A stretch of DNA of 64,000 nucleotides from Mansonella perstans (taxonomy: Eukaryota; Nematoda; Chromadorea; Rhabditida; Onchocercidae), in assembly GCA_037074765.1 (NCBI GenBank), contig JBAMDO010000040.1, positions 434,001 through 498,000 on the forward strand. The letters are read 5' to 3'. The notes under the pieces are model-generated. The model was not told the DNA's origin, did no database searches, and saw only the letters and a program-made list of their open reading frames with translations. The number at the start of each line of letters is the position of its first letter. Position 1 is the stretch's first letter. Shown piece by piece: positions 52,378-64,000 of the stretch. A program made the position numbers and the translations under genes.

Positions 52378-53355
52378 AAAGAAATATACAGATGCCACCT
52401 TTATTTCTTCACGGAGAGCGGCATTAGATCCCTTGAGTTTTCAAGTGGAATCTCCAGGTTGAGAACTTATTATTAGTACAGTTGTCCAGAATCTCTACAA
52501 AACTCGTGTTTTGAACCGCCGGGAAGTAGTAAGTAAGATACTGAGCTTTGTAACCCTTTTCTTGAATTCAATGCATTACCGTTGCTGATGCGAAGTTTGA
52601 CCAAAATGAATTGCACTGACTGGACAGTTCTAGTGGTCTTGCCGATCGATAAATAAAATAACAATATATATGAAATCAATGCTTTATTATAATGATTGAT
52701 ATATTCAGTGCACAGAGATGTGTAATTTTTTCCAGTATTCCTTGTAATGTTTCAATGTGTACGTGTAAATAAATTTATATATCTTATTTTCTTGAGTGCT
52801 TTATGAATAAATTATTTCTGTTTGCTTATTCAGTCCTGATCACTGTAGATATCAACACATTATTTTTCAAAATACGAAGTTTAAAGATGAAATAAAGGGA
52901 TCTAGATTTTGAAAATTTGTGTTTGTATGAAAAAATGGAGTAGGAAATGAAACGATGTGATAGAATTGTAGCTTAACTTGTGATCTAACGAGAATTACGT
53001 TGTCTGGATTATGTGTGGCTCAAGTTTTTTATTTGTATCTGCTCACATATTTGATTTTCGGGATCCAGTTTTAATAGTTATTCTAACTATTGTGATTACT
53101 TGGCCAGACTCATTATTTCATTTCATGTTTGCTTTAATTTTAATGATGCATAATGAATTAAATAGATCAGGTTTTAAATTCATGATTAATTGATAGCAAG
53201 GGTTTGTTATTGTATTAATCAAGCTTGCTTTGTATAAAATTAAACAGTGTTGGGAAATTAACTATTCCATACATTTATAGGTGGTTCAAGGGTATGATTG
53301 AATTAACGAACACATTTTAGTCTTTCTTGAAAGAAATTGTTTCTAATCTTGCAGT
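52378..53355. other. TDP1 3' UTR and SENP8 upstream region
   Basis: 979 bp between two same-strand genes. AT-rich, no gene recognised. A TCTTGCAG acceptor ends one base before the SENP8 ATG, which suits trans-splicing; a shared polycistronic pre-mRNA is possible but the spacing is longer than in typical nematode operons. Confidence 0.45.
52652..52657 (+). other. polyadenylation signal of TDP1
   Basis: AATAAA about 275 bp after the inferred TDP1 stop codon. Confidence 0.5.
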
Positions 53356-54983
53356 ATGGCGAAATCTGGAAAATGTGTCCTGTCGTTTGGTGATACTGTG
53401 CTTTATGAATCTGATTTGAAAGCGCTGGAAAATGGACGGTGGCTTAGTGATCCCGTTATTTCGTTCGCATTCGAATACTTCCACAATAGTACGTTGGATG
53501 AGACTAGGAAAAGCAAAGTTTGTTTGTATCCATATCATTTTTATTCTTCGAGAAAAAGTATTTGGCTGCAAGTTGTTGAGATTCAAACTTTATGGAAGAT
53601 GTTTTCGACAGTGAATCGATAGTCGGCCATTGTTCTGCTGGATAGGGAGTGTGATTTGTGCCAAAATGCTAGGACGACGTGTTATTAAGGAAGTTGAGAA
53701 AGTGAGGAAGCAGTCGTTAATTTCAGATTAGCTTTATAAATGCAGCAGTATGTCAGCTAATTAAACTAACCGGAACGAATGAAGCGGCAGAGCTTCTCGA
53801 TGAGCTTACACTTAAAGAAAAAGAGCATGTCATTTTGGTTGTCAATGATCATGACGATCCGTCAAGGAGCGGTGGAAGTCACTGGTCATTGCTTATATGT
53901 CGCCGGAATCTTCGACCTCATTTTCTGATCATTGATAGCGCACAGGGAACCAGTTCAGCGAATCGGAAACCGACGGATAAGGTATCTCTTGGAATTGTAA
54001 AAGGTGTTTGCTGAAATCAAGGAATTGTGTATTGCGAATTCGAGAAACTATACCATTTGCGAATAGTGAAGGATTAACAGCATTATATTTCCATACATCT
54101 TGCTTTATTGATGGATAGTTTCATTTTGATATAATTACAATGAAAAAAGTGTTCCTAATTCAGAAAAAGAATTGAAATTGCAAATCAGTTAAAGGGTTGA
54201 AATCAATGTTAGAAATTATTATCAAGTACAGAAGTAGTTTTTGGTTTTTCTTTTTTCATATGTAAAATGAAGCAATTACTTTATTTTTTTTCTTATTTTG
54301 CGTAGGTTTTTTACAAACTTTACCTAAGAACATTATACTCTTTGAAATGCTCTATGAATCACTGCGTTAATGTTTCTTATGCTTCAGTTAATTCAAACAC
54401 TGGCAAAATATTTTGGGCTTCCCATAGATATACGAATCGAGCGAGCCACAAAGCAGTATAATAGCATGGATTGTGGAATGTTTGTTATTGAATTTACTCG
54501 ACATTATATCGAGGTTTGTTGAGAATTTTGTCCTGTCATTTATATTTCAGTAATACCATATCTGAAAACTTTTATGCGACATCATTTGCTTAACAAATAG
54601 TTGAATCACTGGCAATAAAAAATAGCTAAATATGGCCTAGATATACTGCGAAACAGCAGTGATGGTGAAAAAGATTTGTTAATTGCATCCCATGGTATGA
54701 TTGCACTAGAATTTATGATAGTATACTCTTTTTCCAATATCAAGTTATCCAGAAGGACTAATACTGAGTTAAGTTTAAGCTGAATGTGCTTTGAGCTTCC
54801 ATCTTGTGGAGGACTGTTCATGCCACTATACTGTGTTTGGAAGGTAATCAAGTTACAACTGCTCCAATTTGTAGAGTTTGAAACGGGATGAATTCAGTGT
54901 GATTTCACGCACTGAAGGCAGATGATGTTAAGAAGCAACGGAAGGTGTGGGGTTCATTGATTCGTTCATTGGCCGAAGAGTAG
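53356..54983 (+). CDS. SENP8: SENP8/Den1, NEDD8-specific cysteine protease
   Basis: Ulp1-fold (C48) protease that matures NEDD8 and removes it from cullins and other targets (C. elegans ulp-3). Exons 53356-53517, 53727-53981 and 54388-54513 are firm; a last exon 54918-54983 (ADDVKKQRKVWGSLIRSLAEE, stop) fits by phase and by likeness to the C-terminal helix of the family. Catalytic triad: His in GGSHWSLLI, Asp in FLIIDSAQG, Cys in QYNSMDCGMFVI. The N-terminal block WLSDPVISFAFEYFHNS matches SENP8 substrate-binding sequence. The model is 202 aa, against about 212 in human; roughly 20 residues between the catalytic Cys segment and the last helix may be on a missed exon. AATAAA at 55158-55163. 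Confidence 0.93.
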
Positions 54984-55157
54984 GAGAGAACTTTTCTTGT
55001 CATCCATAATTCTTTTGCTGACTGGCACTTATTTTTGCAGTAGTAACAGCTAACCGCATGATTATTCAGCTTATTTCGATGCTAATCTAATTGCCCTTTT
55101 CCACATTTCCTTTTTTGTTGTTTGTTTCATTTGTTTGCTTACATTTTTTGTCGCGCC

Positions 55158-55163
55158 AATAAA
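55158..55163 (+). other. polyadenylation signal of SENP8
   Basis: AATAAA about 175 bp after the SENP8 stop codon. Confidence 0.5.
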
Positions 55164-55997
55164 ACAGAATTATTCCCTTTCTGAATTGAGATTGCTGCTT
55201 ATTTAGATTCTTAATTCCATTTCCATTTATCTTTTAGTTTGTTTTCTGTCATAAGCAGTTCAGTCCAAGCACTGCCTGAGAATGTCTTTCCGTTTAAAAA
55301 CGCAAATATCGCTTTTCCCGAAAATATTGTTCACAGTTTCTTTCTCTATCTTCAAATTTTTTCTTGCGTTGTGCTTGCACTGCGAAGTTTATTTTAGCAT
55401 TGGTATCAACTTTTTTCATATATTTACTGTCCGAAATAGTCGTTTATTTACGATAGAAATGACTGTTTTTGCATCCCAATCCTTGCGGCGCATTAATATG
55501 AAAAGACTTCGAAACTTTCGTTCTGGATTTTTCAGTACTCGACTTATAATCCATTATTTTTTGACAGGTGAACTATAATGTCAACGAAGCTGTAATTTTA
55601 AATAGAAGTTACAAATTTCTTTTTACTGTAGCCTCCGTTTTTTATCAGTTTTTGTGTTCTTGTATTTTTTGTAAGTATTTTTCAATCTTTCTGAGATTGA
55701 ATGTCGGGTACAAACCCTTATCATCTTTTATGTTGATTTGTTTCATTTTATTTATCTAATTATCGCTGCTTATGTCATGATGCAAGCTTTAATTGTGCTG
55801 TTTATGATTCAAACATCATTTCTGGAAAAAGTTGGGAATTGAAGGTGTAAATGGGAAGAGAGCGAGTTCTATTGATTTCCTAATCATGATAAATTGTTTT
55901 TAATGGAAAATATTACTTAATTTAATACAAATCCTCATTATTTGTGTTATCCATGACAGACTGCATGTGATCCTGATGCAATGGCTGTAAAAGATCT

Positions 55998-55999
<2 letters not shown>

Positions 56000-56032
<33 letters not shown>
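56000..56032. repeat. poly(A) tract, 33 bp
   Basis: Uninterrupted run of 33 A. No retroposed gene sequence is recognised immediately upstream and no target-site duplication is seen. Confidence 0.95.
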
Positions 56033-56035
<3 letters not shown>

Positions 56036-56572
56036 GCAGAAAACGGCTCTCAAGTAGTTTAAATATTTCTGTTGTTTATCCAGCAGTATGATCTCTGTGT
56101 ATTTACTGAGCTTATTAATGAATCTTTGTATTTTCTAGAATTGTTACGTATCATTTCTTCATTCCTGTATTGTGGAAAAGAACGCGTTTTTTACCTCGTT
56201 ATTATTTGCATTCCAGAGTTGTTTGAGAATGAATTAGGCTAACAATTTCCTTATTTTAGAACTAGATAAGCTTAGAGAGTTACTATTTATGCAGCGGATT
56301 CATTGGTAATGTTTGGCTACATAATGAGTATTTTTGTTTTTATAACATTAAATGAGTTTTTTTAATGAGTTTTTATAACATTAAAAAAAAAAAAAGAAAA
56401 AGTGTTATGTAAAAAAAATAAAATACTGTTATAATGAAGGTTATCGAAGCATCCTGCTTAATTAGATGTTAGTGTTTCGGTCCCGACTGTTCAGTTTTAT
56501 TAAACTGCATTGTTTTCTTGGCTTTCTTGAAGCTCTCAGGAATCTTTCCGGCTTCTTTCGATTTACTATCTT

Positions 56573-56620
56573 TACGGCGCCAGTGTGAGATCTATGTCCA
56601 GATCTCATATTGGCGCTGTA
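56573..56620 (+). other. 21-bp RNA-type hairpin
   Basis: Arms 56573-56593 and 56600-56620 around the loop ATGTCC. As plus-strand RNA all 21 positions pair, with 18 Watson-Crick and three G-U pairs. In minus-strand RNA the same three positions become A-C mismatches. No known RNA family is recognised and the stem is short for a typical pre-miRNA. Confidence 0.5.
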
Positions 56621-58623
56621 CAAAAAAAAATTATTGTGCCGATTGAAAACTGTTTGTATGAATTTGGTTGCGCAACATTACTGGAAAGTGGTAATGAAGT
56701 GTGATTAATGATTTATTGGAAGTGAAATGAGTAAACATAGAAGGTGGATGCTTTTTTACAGTAGATCTTTTTGGCAAATTTCAACAGAGAACGTTTTCAG
56801 CGTAGTTATGTGATTTTCGATTCTCTAATTTTCATCATAAAATGCTCTGGCTATTTTGTTTTTTTCAAAAGTTTGGAATATCAAAACTCGTTATGTCAAA
56901 GTTTTTTGAAATTTCTGTGACTTTAACTTAACAGTATTTAATATAACCCTGCACATACATATTTCGTAGTAGTTACCGTCCTCCCACATTTTAAATTCTG
57001 AACGAGAGTATTTCCCAATTTCCGAAATTAAATGATTTCGATTTCTTTTAAAGCCTTCCTTAATTAAACGATGTTGTAATTGGACTGTTAGTAATGCTAT
57101 TGTTGTATGTTATTGTTATTTAATTACTGCTAACCACTGTTCTTTGGTAAAATAGAGCAAAATTTTAAGTGTTAGGACCTCATTTTAGATTTAGATCTGC
57201 ATAGAAATATTAAAAAAATTTTCGAATTTCATCATATATAGGGTGTAATTTCCTTATGATAATGATAGTGCAACACTTATTGTTTTGTTTATTGCTGTTA
57301 ATCACTGTTATAATTTTATGTTGTAATAGTGATTATTTTGTTTCACTGATTTCAACATTTTTTATAATTAACGGTGAAAAACAAAATAAACGATAGTGTA
57401 CTTTTCCCTAATTTTGACAAGAAATAATGTAGGAAAATATATATGAGGAAATATTTTTGCCGCTCCTGCACTTTGTTTTCTGTTTTGGCGTTATTTTTTT
57501 ATTTTGACTACTCATAAATGAATTGATTTTGAATAAGTTTGAACACTTTGAACATATAAGGGGCACATTACACTTCTAGGTTGCACTTTTTTTTTTACAA
57601 TTGATTTCGAGAAAAATTTCCGCGAGTTATCGTCTTTTAAGTGAACATATAAGGAGCCACATTACACATCATTCATTTCATGTTTTTACTTCGAGAAAGA
57701 TTTTTTATTTTTCCATTGCAGTGTTTTTCATTTGCCAAAATTTTCTTTTATATCAAAATAAGAGATATCTGCACTTATAGCCTGTAACAGAGTTAACTTG
57801 AGGAGTATTTCATTTCTTTAATGCTAGTGAAGTAGCAGTTAATTGGAGTTTTCTGTTGGATGAATTTTTTTGTTATTCGCTATAAATGAGCAAATGACGA
57901 GGATATTCATACCTTGTTCACGGTCATATATTTCTCTGAAGGAAATCGTTGGATATTTCCCTGGCAAAATTATTGAAATGAACAGGTTACCGTCAAAGGG
58001 AACATTCATGCTCTTATAAAAGCCAGTTTTATTAATTTTCAAATATTTCAATTGCTTTTAATTGATACCATACAGTTAATTTTAGTACATGTTAAATCAA
58101 TTTTTTAGAATTGATCTGTTGTGGTGTTGACTGGTGAGTGTAGTTGGAGACATGATTAGTCATGGAAATATGATTCCTCCTATATTAGATGGTTTAAAAA
58201 ATTAATAAGTCAAAAGAGTTGTTTAGGACGATAATTACGATCAACGAATAATTTGAATTCGTAGATAAAATTTTGCTTTCTTTGAGAATTATCCAGAATA
58301 ATATAGTGTTATGACTGTGGTAAAGGAGTCCCACCTGTTAGAATTGATTGAATTAGAGGAAAGAAACAACAAAAATTATACGATTTACAATATACTATGA
58401 CATCTCTGTTCTTTGAAACTGTGGAATTCGTTCAAATTCATCATTTTAGTGACGGCTCTGTTTCAAATGCCAATTATATATAATTAATCAATGAGTAGAT
58501 AGAATCAACAATAAAAATTACAAACTTCTTCTTCTCTACTGAAAAATATGCTATCGTTCACTAAACAGTGATACAAATAAGTTTGCCAATATAACATATA
58601 AACAAGAATGTAATAGATCGGAT

Positions 58624-59085
58624 AATTAGTATAAATTATGTATCAATTAGTATAAATTATGCTGGCAGTATAAATTATGTATGCCTATTAGTATAAATTA
58701 TTTATCAATTAGTATAAATTATGCTGGCAGTATAAATTATGTATAAGCCTATTAGTATAAATTATGTATCAATTAGTATAAATGCTGGCATTATTATGTA
58801 TAAGTATTATATAATTATAATTATGCTGGCAGTATAAATTATGTATAAGCCTATTAGTATAAATTATTTATCAATTAGTATAAATTATGCTGGCAGTATA
58901 AATTATGTATAAGCCTATTAGTATAAATTATGTATCAATTAGTATAAATTATGCTGGCAGTATAAATTATGTATAAGCCTATTAGTATAAATTATGTATC
59001 AATTAGTATAAATTATGCTGGCAGTATAAATTATGTATAAGCCTATTAGTATAAATTATGTATCAATTAGTATAAATTATGCTGG
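58624..59085. repeat. 64-bp AT-rich minisatellite, about 7 copies
   Basis: The 64-bp unit is itself built from three copies of AGTATAAATTATG with different spacers (CCTATT, TATCAATT, CTGGC). Copies from about 58850 on are nearly identical; the one around 58770-58830 is degenerate and shortened. Confidence 0.95.
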
Positions 59086-59970
59086 TGAATTTTATTTAAA
59101 GATTAAATCCAGATTTATTTAGGAGTTATATATAGTGAAGAAGATTTTTGAGTGTTCTGAAATATTTTATTTAAATATTTGATTTTTGACGAAATTTATG
59201 CAATTTATATAACATCGTTGCTATTTATACTGAAGTATCGTACAAACAGTGTAAAGAAATATTTTTGTTAGTACTGCTATAATATATAATTGATTCAATT
59301 GAAGCAAGCTGGAGGCCTTTATACGTTGTTGCAACTGGATAACATGTTCTCGGATTATTGATTATAACGACAACTCATCTCAATCAAGTTCGGCAATTCA
59401 CAATTCCGGTAATTACAAACAAACTTATCAATTTAAAAACAAATCATTCCTCTGTATGGGAGCAGGTTGTTGGAACACTATTTGCTAATAAATAGTTTTG
59501 TGTACAATTAAAGCGTACACAATGCAAATTTTAGCTTCTCTGAAGTGTTATTGTAATGAAAGGTTGAATTTGTGAAAGAAACTTCCACAAAAGAAGGATT
59601 CAAAGAATATCAATCTTTCTCGTTTATATCGAGAGTAGAACAAGTTTGATAGTTTCGTCTCTTTTAACTGTTTAACATTGCTATTTAAAAAAACTATTAT
59701 AGTTTTCACGTAAATTTGAAATAGAATGTTTGAAAAAAAAGGTGAAAAGTTAGTGTGATAGTGATTGAATCCTGCAGGATGTAACGCCTTGACACGTAAA
59801 CGTACGTCAACTAAAACATACGTCAACTCGTATGTTTTACAGTGTATCAAAATACTGTGCTGCAGTAGGCGGCTACAGTACTATGCACAAAAAAAGCGCA
59901 TGATGATCATTTGTTTTCCGGAATGGTGAGTGCCAATTTTTACAACAACATGTTAGAATGATAAATGTGA

Positions 59971-60077
59971 TACGTGGGTATACACCATACTACACGTGGG
60001 TACACACCATACTACACGTGGGTACACACCATACTACACGTGGGTACACACCATACTACACGTGGGCACAACACTAT
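59971..60077. repeat. 22-bp tandem array with CACGTG boxes
   Basis: About five head-to-tail units; full ones at 59991, 60013 and 60035, each reading TACACGTGGGTACACACCAT plus AC, flanked by partial copies. A perfect CACGTG occurs at 59993, 60015, 60037 and 60059; the first unit has TACGTG instead. Confidence 0.95.
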
Positions 60078-61464
60078 AATGCTATTATTATTAGCTTTTT
60101 TCTTATTTGTGTAATTTGCTAAATGTACGATAGTATTTTTGAGATTTTATTGAAAAAATTATTTTTTATAATACTCTTTAATAAAACCAATCACTGAAGC
60201 AATATGTAATGGAATTCGAATGATGAAGAAAGTTCAGTGTTCAGTTTTCTCCTTTGGCTTACGCATGACATGCAATTCACAAAGAACATCGCCACATTCG
60301 TGTGGTACTATGGATGTGATTGTCCTTTTTACTCTTCCTTCCAGTTTTTTGTTTATTGATACGGAAAGGGATTACGATTGACTGGACTGGACGCAATGCT
60401 GGTTATCCTTAAGGTCAAAAGACTATCTGGAAAGTATGAATACTGTTTGCAGTGAAGGAATACGGAATCACGTCATTTAAGTTATATCAGTTTGTTAGTT
60501 GGTTTCCTTAGCAGTTTTTATGTATAGCCGATGTACCTTTATGAGTGATAGATGATAGTGATTGGTTTTTAATGATGAATAAAATACTTGAAAAATATGG
60601 TATAGTGTGAATGAATGAACGTATGTAATAGCATCGCACACTCATGTAAAAGTTTTTTTTTGTGTATTTAATACACAGCGAGTCAGCTATGAAAAATGTC
60701 AACTTCAACTGAACGTATTATTGTGCATATTTTGCGCGTTTCGAATTTTCAACTAATTTGAAAAGGGTAAAAAAAAGTTTTCATGGAATTACTGTTGAAT
60801 CAGTTGCAGCTGAAGTTAATTGTGGAATGAAGAGATACACCGCTGTGTTTATCCAGATATGTACGGGAAATGCTATCTGTAACTCACTGTTTCTGGGAGT
60901 CTCCCGCCATGTCCAGGCATATCTTCTGCGTTCAAATGCCACGGGTCATGCTGGCCGTAAATCGCATGTATTTTCGGAAATTTGTGATGTGTAGTTATTG
61001 ATGGTAATAATTTGTGATGGTAGTTGCATGCTTTCATACCTGTTTTAATTGTGTTGATTGTCAAAACTGTTGGGTTACGAGCAAAAGACCATTTGAATTT
61101 TGTTTCAACCGTTTCAGGGTTCTCTGGTTCTGTCGAGTTCGGGGTTCTCGTTTCAGAGAAGCTTGTGAATGCTTTTAAAAATGTTTCTAAATTTCAGGAA
61201 ATTTCTTTACAAATAAGAAAAAGTGTACAGATAGCAAGATGAGTTCGAAGTGCTCCATAAATCCCTCCTTCTACATGGCATTAACCAGTTGCTCGCAATT
61301 TTTGTTATTTAAGTAATCTCACATCAAGAAATTGATATTGCAGAAAAGTAAAGTTCAAAGATTTTCCTTCATTTTTAGACCTTAAAATACTTTACAATAT
61401 CTTGTGTATGTATTACATTTTAGATAAAAGAATTCGAAGGGGAAATAGATCAACAGAAGCACCG

Positions 61465-64000
<2,536 letters not shown>

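Larger units (their letters stand above)
54984..61464. other. 6.5-kb gap between SENP8 and thioredoxin reductase
   Basis: T-rich, then repeat-rich DNA with no recognised gene. Open frames at 55282-55578, 60758-60994 and 61024-61242 have no family match; the last two could hold upstream exons of the reductase but no splice link is shown. Contains the poly(A) run, hairpin, 64-bp minisatellite and 22-bp array listed separately. Confidence 0.5.

Noticed and set aside
55282..55759. Hydrophobic frames suggesting a membrane receptor
   Set aside because: T-rich DNA gives Phe/Leu/Ile-rich chance frames; there is no family motif or splice structure.
57551..57672. Two copies of GAACATATAAGG.GC.CACATTACAC
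   Set aside because: Real but short and imperfect; nothing further supports an element.

Overview
The window is AT-rich eukaryotic DNA with many short, intron-rich genes, GT..AG introns of about 50-700 bp and start codons lying a few bases after strong polypyrimidine-AG sites. That last feature suggests spliced-leader trans-splicing. Gene content (a STAT without its N-terminal domain, a 325-codon RACK1, a RAPGEF2/6-type RapGEF, a secreted QSOX, BTAF1, TDP1, SENP8 and a thioredoxin reductase) and base composition point to a nematode, most likely a filarial or other spirurid worm. The species cannot be fixed from the sequence alone. I saw no bacterial, viral or Wolbachia-like stretch.

Layout. 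Minus strand 1261-5995: STAT transcription factor. A 518-bp intergenic region separates it from the divergent plus-strand RACK1 (6514-8607), followed by the 40S/eS26 factor TSR2 (9230-10075). Minus strand 11390-19483: a large Rap guanine nucleotide exchange factor with two cNMP-binding-like domains, REM, PDZ, RA and CDC25 domains; both ends are unresolved. Minus strand 22766-26990: a complete quiescin sulfhydryl oxidase. A 6.5-kb gene-poor gap with simple repeats follows. Plus strand 33551-45554: BTAF1/Mot1, the SNF2 ATPase that removes TBP from DNA. A 3.6-kb gap holds a dead retrotransposon scrap, a 164-bp tandem duplication and a perfect 18-bp palindrome. Plus strand 49134-52377: tyrosyl-DNA phosphodiesterase 1. 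Plus strand 53356-54983: the NEDD8 protease SENP8/Den1. A 6.5-kb gap carries poly(A), an RNA-type hairpin, a 64-bp minisatellite and a 22-bp tandem array of CACGTG boxes. Plus strand 61465-64000: thioredoxin reductase with an N-terminal glutaredoxin-like domain, cut by the window end.

The exon models for STAT, RACK1, TSR2 and QSOX close exactly in phase from start to stop, giving 691, 325, 167 and 605 residues. TDP1 and SENP8 also close but their last exons are inferred. Functionally the genes are mostly housekeeping: signalling (STAT, RapGEF, RACK1), ribosome production (RACK1, TSR2), transcription (BTAF1), DNA repair (TDP1), NEDD8 cycling (SENP8) and thiol redox (QSOX, TrxR). No new defence or mobile system is evident. 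The points most worth checking are the glutaredoxin domain of TrxR that lacks its catalytic cysteines, the strand-specific 21-bp hairpin at 56573-56620, the CACGTG array at 59971-60077 and the RACK1-TSR2 pairing.
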